Below are positions 7,294-12,822 of a DNA stretch of 12,822 bases, in pieces; position 1 is the first letter of the stretch, and every line of letters starts with the position of its first letter. The notes under the pieces were generated by a model. It worked only from the letters and a program-made list of their open reading frames with translations, made no database searches and was not told the origin of the DNA. This DNA is from Gammaproteobacteria bacterium (GTDB lineage: Bacteria > Pseudomonadota > Gammaproteobacteria > HK1). The translations under genes and the position numbers were made by a program. The stretch covers positions 1-12,822 of the forward strand of contig JAGRHX010000687.1 of NCBI GenBank assembly GCA_020444775.1, read 5' to 3'.

Positions 7294-8031
7294 ATGACGA
7301 TACGCCACTTTCTACGCCATAGACTGTTCGAGACCGACGACCCGATCGGACGCCGCTTCGGGCTGTGCATCCAGTGCCTGATCCTGCTCGCGGTGGTCGA
7401 GTTCTCACTGGAGACCCTGCCCGGGCTGTCGCCGGCCTCACGTCGCTGGCTCACCTACGTGGAGGCCGGGACGATTGCGATCTTCACGGTGGAATACCTG
7501 CTGCGCCTGTACGCTGCCGAACGGCCACTGCGCTTCTTCTTCAGCTTCTTCGGTCTGGTCGATCTGCTCGCCGTGCTGCCGTTCTACGTCGCTACCGGTC
7601 TGGACCTGCGTGGCGTGCGGATCTTCAGGCTGTTGCGGCTGTTCCGGATCCTCAAGTTCATCCGCTACACGGCAGCCGCGAATCGATTCGTCCTGGCAAT
7701 ACGGATCGCAAAAGAAGAGCTGGTGCTGTTCTCCATGGTCGCATTGATGGTGCTCTACGTGGCCGCGATGGGCATCTATCTGTTCGAGCACGAGGCTCAA
7801 CCGGACAAGTTCCGCTCGATCTTCGACGCGCTGTGGTGGGCGGTGGCCACCCTGACGACCGTGGGCTACGGCGATGTCTATCCGATCACCGATGGTGGCC
7901 GCCTGTTCACCTTCGTCGTCCTCATGGTCGGACTCGGGATCGTCGCGGTGCCGACCGGTCTGGTCGCCTCCGCGCTGGCCGAGGCCCGCAGGATCGAGCA
8001 ACCAGGCCAGCAGAACGACTCACCGGATTGA
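7294..8031 (+). CDS. Voltage-gated-type potassium channel (six-transmembrane, ion transport family)
   Basis: This is a 245-residue inner-membrane protein with the full Kv plan. S1 lies at about 22-43, S2 at about 53-73 (FTVEYLLRLY) and S3 at about 83-101 (FGLVDLLAVLPFYVA). S4 at about 106-124 carries basic residues every third position (R106, R109, R112, R115, R118, K121, R124). S5 is at about 140-164, the pore helix at about 178-187, the K+ selectivity filter TTVGYGD at 188-194, and S6 at about 203-228 with a glycine hinge and a VP pair. No cytoplasmic RCK/TrkA or cyclic-nucleotide domain follows, and the tail is only about 17 residues. It resembles compact archaeal/bacterial Kv channels such as the KvAP type. 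The ATG at 7294 lacks a strong Shine-Dalgarno. A six-codon frame (7277-7297) ends in ATGA overlapping this start, so coupling is conceivable but unproven. Its role is probably membrane-potential or K+ control. Confidence 0.95.
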   Translation: MTIRHFLRHRLFETDDPIGRRFGLCIQCLILLAVVEFSLETLPGLSPASRRWLTYVEAGTIAIFTVEYLLRLYAAERPLRFFFSFFGLVDLLAVLPFYVATGLDLRGVRIFRLLRLFRILKFIRYTAAANRFVLAIRIAKEELVLFSMVALMVLYVAAMGIYLFEHEAQPDKFRSIFDALWWAVATLTTVGYGDVYPITDGGRLFTFVVLMVGLGIVAVPTGLVASALAEARRIEQPGQQNDSPD

Positions 8032-8049
8032 CCGATCCGTGCAAACGGT

Positions 8050-8074
8050 GGACGCACCTGAGACGCTTGCGTCC
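8050..8074 (+). terminator. Weak hairpin after the channel gene
   Basis: A 7-bp stem (GGACGCA at 8050-8056, TGCGTCC at 8068-8074) with an 11-nt loop begins 18 bp after the channel stop. No T-run follows, so termination is uncertain. The rest of 8032-8125 shows nothing but the ribosome-binding site of the next gene. Confidence 0.25.
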
Positions 8075-8125
8075 CGGTTGCGTGAGTCCGACCCGGGCCG
8101 ACACAGAACGAAGAGGTGTTTACGC

Positions 8126-9358
8126 ATGTTCGAGCTTCCTGACAGAGCGCTAAAGGTGCGCGCGCAGGTGGAGATGTTCTTCCAGGAGCAGGTGCTGCCG
8201 AACAATCGGCTCTGGCATCAGCAGCTCGAGCAGGGTCAGGTGGTACCTGATATCGAGCGCTCGCTTAGAGCGCAGGCCCAAGGCCTGGGGCTGTGGAACA
8301 TGGCCCTGCCGCAGCTCGCCGACGACGAGCCCGGTCTGCGTCTGAGCAACCTCGAGTTCACGCCGGTCGCCGAGATCCTGGGACGGCTGAGCTGGGGGTC
8401 ACGGGTGTTCAACTGTCACGCCCCGGATGTGCCGAACATGGAGCTGCTGCAACGCTTTGCCACACCCGATCAACGGCTGCGCTGGCTGATGCCATTGCTG
8501 GAAGGCAACACGGCTTCGGCATTTGCGATGACCGAACCCGACGTGGCCTCATCAGACCCGTCGAACCTGCAGACCCGCATCGTACGTGAGGGTGACGAGT
8601 GGGTGGTTAGCGGTCGAAAATGGTTCAGCTCCAACGCCTCGCATCCCGATTGCAGTTTCCTGATCGTGGTCGGCGTGACCGATCCCGACGCCCCCAAGAA
8701 CCGTCGGCAGAGCATGCTCATCGTGCCACGCGACGCTCCGGGGCTGCAGGTGGTGCGCGAGGTGCCGGTGTTCGGCGTGCTGCACGGCAACGAGCGGCAT
8801 CCCGAGCTGCTGTTCGACGAGGTACGTGTGCCCGCGGACAATCTTCTCGGTGAACCGGGCGCCGGCTTTGCCATGGGACAGGCGCGGCTGGGACCAGCCC
8901 GACTCCATCACTGCATGCGCGCCATCGGTGAATGCGAGGTGTTGATCGCGCTGATGCTGCAACGCTCGACCCGGCGCACGACCTTCGGGACGCGGGTCGA
9001 TGCCTACTCGTCGACCCAGCAGGCGATCAGCCTGTCACGCATCGAGCTGGACCAGGCCCGACTCCTGGTTCAGCAGGCGGCCTGGCTGCTCGACCAGCTC
9101 GGCAACAAGGTCGCGCGCAAACAGATATCGATGATCAAGGTGGCGGTCGCGCGCACCTACCAGAGCATTGCCGACCGCGCGGTGCAGATCTTCGGCGCCA
9201 AGGGCGTGACCGGCGATGTGCCGGCGGCGCGCGCCTTCGCACGGGCGCGGGCGTTTCGCATCTATGACGGGCCAGACGAGGTCCACCTGCAGACCATCGC
9301 CCGATTGGAGGCTGCCGAGCAGTCGCTCGAAGGGCTCGAGCACTACTATCTGGACTGA
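8126..9358 (+). CDS. Acyl-CoA dehydrogenase, ACAD10/11-like
   Basis: This is a 410-residue flavoprotein of normal acyl-CoA dehydrogenase length. The start at 8126 (MFELPDRALKVRAQVEMFF) has GAGG about 10 nt upstream; the longer open frame to the left overlaps the channel gene and is not family-like. The helical N-domain runs to about 125. The middle beta domain begins AFAMTEPDVASSD (132-144) and contains WVVSGRKWFSSNA, the FAD-contact region. The C-terminal helical domain ends RIYDGPDEVHLQTIARLE. D381 in that motif sits where most acyl-CoA dehydrogenases carry the catalytic Glu; ACAD10/11-type enzymes use Asp there. The family removes the alpha,beta hydrogens of acyl-CoAs and passes electrons to ETF. 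The ACAD10/11 group is linked to long, branched or 4-hydroxy acyl-CoAs, but the substrate here is unknown. It is convergent with the dehydrogenase gene ending at 9406. Confidence 0.93.
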   Translation: MFELPDRALKVRAQVEMFFQEQVLPNNRLWHQQLEQGQVVPDIERSLRAQAQGLGLWNMALPQLADDEPGLRLSNLEFTPVAEILGRLSWGSRVFNCHAPDVPNMELLQRFATPDQRLRWLMPLLEGNTASAFAMTEPDVASSDPSNLQTRIVREGDEWVVSGRKWFSSNASHPDCSFLIVVGVTDPDAPKNRRQSMLIVPRDAPGLQVVREVPVFGVLHGNERHPELLFDEVRVPADNLLGEPGAGFAMGQARLGPARLHHCMRAIGECEVLIALMLQRSTRRTTFGTRVDAYSSTQQAISLSRIELDQARLLVQQAAWLLDQLGNKVARKQISMIKVAVARTYQSIADRAVQIFGAKGVTGDVPAARAFARARAFRIYDGPDEVHLQTIARLEAAEQSLEGLEHYYLD

Positions 9359-9405
9359 TCGCCACGATGGAGCCGGCCCGCCGCGCTCGGGGACCAGACC
9401 GACGG

Positions 9406-10410
9406 TCACAGGTACGCGAGGATCTCCCGGTGCAGGCTGAGCGGGATCTCGACGCCTTCACGTGGCGTCCGAGAGCGGTTGGCCAGCCGTCTGGCGCCGG
9501 GCAGTCGCGTGCCCGGTTGCGCCAGCAGCGCCTCGAACAGCCGCTCGGCATGCGCCAGATTGCCCTGCGGATCGCCGAATCTGGCCGGATCCAGGGCGAT
9601 GATGAGCTCACCGCCCTTGGGCGGCGCACCGTGTCCGGCATCGTCCGCGCAGGCCTCGAAGCTCAAGAACTCACCGATCAACGGACCGGCCAGCAATTCG
9701 ACCATCAACGCCAGCGACGCCCCCTTGTAACCCCCGAAACCGAGCTGGGCACCCTGTAGCACCACGGCCGGATCGGTGCTGGGCTCACCATCCGGGCCGA
9801 GTCCGACGTTGCTAGCAATGGTGTGTCCCTCGCGCGCCGCAATCTCGATCTCGCCACGTGCCATGGCCGAGGAGGCCTGATCGAAGACCAGCGGCGGTCC
9901 ATCGGCGCGGGGCCAGGCAAAGCCCATCGGGTTGGTGCCGTACAAGGGCCGGGTGCCACCCGCCGGCGCGACATAGGGATACGAGGCCGTCACCGCCAGC
10001 GCGCAGACGCCGTCCATGGCCAGACGCTCGACCTCGGGCCACATGGCGGCGACATGGAACATGTTGATCACGGCCAACACGGCGATGCCATTGTCTCGCG
10101 CGCACTCGAGCAATGGTCCATGGCCGAGCTGTTGCGCGAGCGGCGCGAAGCCGTTGTCTCCGTCGATGCGCAGCACGCTGGGCGCAAGACGCGTCAGCCC
10201 GGGACGTGCCTTGCCATTCACCCGTCCACTCACCAGCGCTGAGGCGTACCAGGGCAGGCGGAACAGGCCATGGGAGTGACAACCGTCACGTTCGGCGTCG
10301 CTGATACAGCGCGCGGCGGCGCTCGCGTTCGCCTCGTCACAGCCGTTGTGGCGCAGACAGTCATAGGCGAGCGCGTGCACCTGCTGTAGCGTCAAGCGTA
10401 CCCTGCTCAC
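9406..10410 (-). CDS. Ldh2-family NAD(P)H oxidoreductase, DpkA-like (imine/2-oxoacid reductase)
   Basis: This has 334 residues from a GTG at 10410. That start overlaps the upstream stop as GTGA and has a GGAG at the right spacing; the ATG at 10452 lies inside the mutase gene and adds non-family residues. The family's catalytic His is in CHSHGLFRLPWY (H47). Other conserved blocks are NMFHVAAMWPEVERLA (about 116-131), PYVAPAGGTRPLYGTNPMGFAWPR (145-168, dinucleotide-binding loop), VFDQASSAMARGEIEIAA (175-192) and GGYKGASLALMVELLAG (226-242). From memory these blocks are closest to the delta1-piperideine-2-carboxylate/delta1-pyrroline-2-carboxylate reductase branch (DpkA), rather than malate or ureidoglycolate dehydrogenases; that subfamily call is an inference. 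It would reduce a cyclic imine or oxidise/reduce a 2-hydroxy/2-oxo acid in the cytoplasm. Coupling to the mutase suggests consecutive steps of one pathway. Confidence 0.9.
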   Translation of the reverse strand: MSRVRLTLQQVHALAYDCLRHNGCDEANASAAARCISDAERDGCHSHGLFRLPWYASALVSGRVNGKARPGLTRLAPSVLRIDGDNGFAPLAQQLGHGPLLECARDNGIAVLAVINMFHVAAMWPEVERLAMDGVCALAVTASYPYVAPAGGTRPLYGTNPMGFAWPRADGPPLVFDQASSAMARGEIEIAAREGHTIASNVGLGPDGEPSTDPAVVLQGAQLGFGGYKGASLALMVELLAGPLIGEFLSFEACADDAGHGAPPKGGELIIALDPARFGDPQGNLAHAERLFEALLAQPGTRLPGARRLANRSRTPREGVEIPLSLHREILAYL

Positions 10411-12152
10411 AGACGCTCCATCAGATCGATCACGTCGCTGACCTCGGTGCAAACCGTCACCCCGAGCTGACCGAGCTCGTCGATCAAGTCCACGGGTGTC
10501 TCGGTGCCGTCCAGATCCTCGTTCAGCGTGCCACCCATGGCGACCAGCGGCGACAGCCCGCGTTCGCTCAGCGCCGCGCGCAGAGCGCGGGCGTAGCTGA
10601 GCGCCATGCCATTGTGGGTCGACACCAGGATCGCTCGGGCGTCGCCGCGCAGGGCCAACGCCGCGAGCTCATCCGGATCGACGCTGGTGCCAGCAATGGT
10701 TGGCTCGATGCCGAGCGCGCGCAGTGATTCGATGACCAGCAGCATGGCGTACTCGTGGATATCGGTGGATCCGACCACGATTTCGAGTCCCTGCGGCACA
10801 CGTGGCTTGCGCGCCGCGATCGCCGACCGGGTCCGCTCCCGACGCTGCATGAAGTCCTTGAAGGTATCGGTGGGGATCACCGGCTCGTAGCTCTGTCCCG
10901 TCTCGACCGGGAGTTCCCCCACACCGAAGCGATTCTCGATCCGCGCGGCGCCCAGACGGCGCAGGCTGAGCAGCAGCTCGAGCGGATCCTGCATATCTAT
11001 ACCGAGCTCGTGAAGGCCCTGACGCAGGTTCTGATAGAACCTGCGTCCACCATCCAGCAAGCGATCCCGCAAGGCTTCGACTCGCTGCCAATCGATCAAA
11101 TCCATCATCGCGGGCGCCGCCTCGGCCAGCCGACGCGCCAGCGTGTGCGCCTGCACGATCTCCTCGGCATTGGGGATCCGCAGCGCCTCGCTCACCGGTA
11201 TGGGCAGGGTCGGCGCTCCGCTGTTGGTGCGCAGCTGCGCCAGCAGGATATGCATCACATCCAGCGACAGCACCGCGAAATTCTCGTCCAGACAGCGGCC
11301 GTACGCAGTGGTGTTACCGTGATAGAAAGAATTCAAGGTGCCGGCTGGCTTGATTGCTTCGAGCGCCAGGATCATCGCCATCTTGGTCAGCGGATCATGA
11401 GTGAGACCACCATAGGCGCTCGCCACTCGTCCGCCGGCCAGCTCGTCGACGATGTAGTGCTCGAGCATCGACCAGCCGATGTATGAGCAGTAGTCCTTGA
11501 ACTGGGCCGCGTAGCCGTCGTCCAGATACGAGTGCAGGACAAGATCGTCCTCGCGCCGAGCCGCCATCAGGCCCAGCGCCCTGACCGTCTCGGACACCTG
11601 GTCAACGTCGGTTCCGGTCCACAACGGATAACGCCAGGCGAACTGCGACAGATTGCCGATGTAGGTGACGCCCGCTTCGATGGCCCGCCGCGCATTTTCG
11701 AAGGACATGGGCGAGCCGATCATCATGTCGCCCAGGTGCGGCTGTATGGGCACCGTGCGGGTAGTGCCCCGCCAGTCCGCGTCGGTCTCCAGCATCGGAC
11801 CGGTCTCACGGGGCGCACGTGCCCACAGCTCGCGTGGCAGCCCCATGCGCCGGTCCAGGTTGAGCTGATAGCGGTCGATGGAAAAGCCACGCGCTTCGCA
11901 CTGCTGCTCTATCCGCTCCAAGGCGCGAGCAGTCTCGGCCCAGCTGTGCAGACCGATGTTCATGCAGGTCATCAGGCGACCGCAGGCCTGCATGGCGCGT
12001 CGGTACTCGACCTCGGAACGCACGCCAAAGCGCTCGCACAGCAGGCTGACACCGGGCGTCACGCACTGGCCGGCCTGTCGGCCCGCGTCGAGCAGCGCAC
12101 GCCCGTCCGGCAGGCGCTCGGGAAGCAGCTGGCTTCGGCTCGGCAGGTCCAT
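10407..12152 (-). CDS. Single-chain cobalamin-dependent mutase (glutamate-mutase-like barrel fused to B12-binding domain)
   Basis: This is a 581-residue protein. Residues of about 30-350 look like the TIM-barrel catalytic subunit of glutamate mutase (GlmE-like). Examples are AGVTYIGNLSQFAWRYP (160-176), YGGLTHDPLTKMAMILALEAI (247-267) and the helix-leading SEALRIPNAEEIVQ (321-334), which parallels HEAWGIPTAAANIQ in GlmE. After a helical linker (about 350-450), residues 455-581 form a GlmS-like Rossmann B12 domain. It reads GSTDIHEYAML (cobalt-ligating His H466), AGTSVDPDELAALAL, AILVSTHNG (508-515), AMGG (538-541). In glutamate mutase these are two subunits. A one-chain layout of this size is known for 2-methyleneglutarate mutase, so a methylene- or amino-dicarboxylate substrate is possible. 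The ATG at 12152 has AGGAG 6 nt upstream. It is read together with a transporter upstream and a coupled oxidoreductase downstream. The substrate is unassigned. Confidence 0.85.
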   Translation of the reverse strand: MDLPSRSQLLPERLPDGRALLDAGRQAGQCVTPGVSLLCERFGVRSEVEYRRAMQACGRLMTCMNIGLHSWAETARALERIEQQCEARGFSIDRYQLNLDRRMGLPRELWARAPRETGPMLETDADWRGTTRTVPIQPHLGDMMIGSPMSFENARRAIEAGVTYIGNLSQFAWRYPLWTGTDVDQVSETVRALGLMAARREDDLVLHSYLDDGYAAQFKDYCSYIGWSMLEHYIVDELAGGRVASAYGGLTHDPLTKMAMILALEAIKPAGTLNSFYHGNTTAYGRCLDENFAVLSLDVMHILLAQLRTNSGAPTLPIPVSEALRIPNAEEIVQAHTLARRLAEAAPAMMDLIDWQRVEALRDRLLDGGRRFYQNLRQGLHELGIDMQDPLELLLSLRRLGAARIENRFGVGELPVETGQSYEPVIPTDTFKDFMQRRERTRSAIAARKPRVPQGLEIVVGSTDIHEYAMLLVIESLRALGIEPTIAGTSVDPDELAALALRGDARAILVSTHNGMALSYARALRAALSERGLSPLVAMGGTLNEDLDGTETPVDLIDELGQLGVTVCTEVSDVIDLMERL

Positions 12153-12194
12153 GCTTCGCTCCTGGCCGATAGGGAAACGCCGATTCTTCAGGAT

Positions 12195-12217
12195 TTCCCC
12201 AGGCGACCCCTGGGGAA
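12195..12217 (-). promoter_or_regulatory. Intercistronic hairpin between MFS and mutase genes
   Basis: A 9-bp perfect stem (TTCCCCAGG at 12195-12203, CCTGGGGAA at 12209-12217) with a 5-nt loop lies in the 104-bp spacer. No T-run follows on the minus strand, so at most it gives partial termination or mRNA processing; the genes may still be one operon. Confidence 0.45.
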
Positions 12218-12256
12218 CTCAGGATCCGATCGTCGCGCCGCCCTGGAGAACCACAC

Positions 12257-12822
12257 TCAGGCGCCGGCTGCCGCGAGCGACGTCCGGCGTCGCATCGGTG
12301 CATCGTCGATCGGCCAGTGCAGCGCGGCGGACGCCACACCGAGCGCAATCGAGAACAGCCACATCAGATTGTAGCTACCGGTCGCATCGTAGATGTAACC
12401 ACCGGTCCAGGCCCCCAGGAAGCCGCCGATCTGATGGCTGAAGAAGACGATCCCGAACAGCGTCGACAGATACCGAACGCCGAAAATCTGTCCGACCAGA
12501 CCACTGGTGAGCGGCACCGTGCCCAGCCACAACAGACCCATCACGGCGGCGAACACCAGCACCAGGGTAGCGCTGGGCTCCATCAGGTAGAACACGCCGA
12601 TCACCACGGCGCGGCTCAGATACAGCGCGCTGAGCAGTCGCTTCTTGCTGAAACGTCCACCGGCACGCCCCCAGGAGTATGAACCGAGGATGTTGAACAA
12701 ACCGACGAGGAACAACGCGCTGGCACCGATGCTCGGATCCAGCCCGCGGTCCACCGCGAACGAGGGCAGATGCACTGCGATGAAGCTGACGTGGAATCCG
12801 CAGACGAAGAAGCCGGCGGTCA
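12257..12822 (-). CDS. Major facilitator superfamily transporter (C-terminal half, cut by window edge)
   Basis: The minus-strand frame is open to the window end and gives the last 187 residues. It starts AGFFVCGFHVSFIAVHLPSFAVDRGLDPSIGASALFLVGLFNILGSYSWG, matching the seventh and eighth helices of MFS carriers. Next come the basic cytoplasmic loop GGRFSKKRLL, further helices (AVMGLLWLGTVPLTSGLVGQIFGVRYLSTLFGIVFFSHQIGGFLGAWTGGYIYD) and a final helix ending HWPIDDAP. This half is common in proteobacterial monocarboxylate/oxalate-formate-like MFS carriers, but the substrate is not readable. A GTG at 12775 is not the real start because homology-like sequence continues before it. The stop lies 104 bp before the mutase start on the same strand, so it probably supplies or exports the substrate of that module. 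Confidence 0.92.
   Translation of the reverse strand, partial: TAGFFVCGFHVSFIAVHLPSFAVDRGLDPSIGASALFLVGLFNILGSYSWGRAGGRFSKKRLLSALYLSRAVVIGVFYLMEPSATLVLVFAAVMGLLWLGTVPLTSGLVGQIFGVRYLSTLFGIVFFSHQIGGFLGAWTGGYIYDATGSYNLMWLFSIALGVASAALHWPIDDAPMRRRTSLAAAGA

Noticed and set aside
6007..7308. A 433-codon minus-strand frame opposite the nitronate monooxygenase gene
   Set aside because: Composition is Arg/Asp/His-rich without motifs; the plus-strand frame carries clear family motifs.
7874..8125. N-terminal extension of the acyl-CoA dehydrogenase frame into the channel gene
   Set aside because: It overlaps the channel in another frame, and the start at 8126 has a Shine-Dalgarno and a family-like N-terminus.
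10755..12374. Long plus-strand frames opposite the B12 mutase gene
   Set aside because: They are antisense shadows without family features; the mutase frame has domains and a ribosome-binding site.
1..12822. Search for tRNA genes, CRISPR repeats, insertion-sequence ends, toxin-antitoxin or defence genes
   Set aside because: Reading both strands showed no cloverleaf-like T-arm, regularly spaced repeat, transposase motif or defence-family motif.

Overview
The window looks like a GC-rich (roughly low-60s percent, judged by eye) chromosome segment of a free-living member of the Pseudomonadota, probably gamma- or betaproteobacterial. This rests on the gene families, the Shine-Dalgarno-led starts and the strong G/C preference at third codon positions. 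No rRNA, tRNA, CRISPR array, transposase or phage gene was recognised. Both ends cut through genes.

Left part (1-4001, minus strand): a peptide/opine-type ABC importer operon read right to left. It has a periplasmic family 5 solute-binding protein (2415-4001), then two permeases of DppB type (1287-2228) and DppC type (359-1249), then the start of a DppD/OppD-type ATPase (1-347, cut by the window edge). A perfect 15-bp hairpin separates the binding-protein gene from the permease genes and probably sets their relative expression.

Middle left (4002-5991): a gene-poor, apparently decaying stretch. It holds a probable broken 3' gene end next to the binding-protein start, a 14-bp tandem repeat, a perfect LacI-family-type palindrome (TGAAAGCGCTTTCA), a GC hairpin, and a class III nucleotide cyclase-like gene (4927-5670) whose cyclase domain stops halfway and continues in frame into a TPR-like remnant.

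Middle right (5992-9358, plus strand): a nitronate monooxygenase-family flavoprotein, a six-helix voltage-gated-type K+ channel with an intact TTVGYGD filter, and an acyl-CoA dehydrogenase of the ACAD10/11 type. The spacers between them carry inverted repeats but no clear U-rich terminator.

Right part (9406-12822, minus strand, convergent with the previous block): an MFS transporter (3' part only), then a 581-residue single-chain cobalamin-dependent mutase, then an Ldh2-family dehydrogenase/imine reductase. The mutase has a glutamate-mutase-like barrel fused to a GlmS-like B12 domain. The mutase stop and dehydrogenase start overlap in GTGA, so they are probably translationally coupled. A transporter, a radical B12 mutase and a DpkA-like NAD(P)H oxidoreductase suggest an uptake-and-catabolism module for an amino-acid-like or branched organic acid. 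This is the most novel part of the window; its substrate cannot be read from the sequence.
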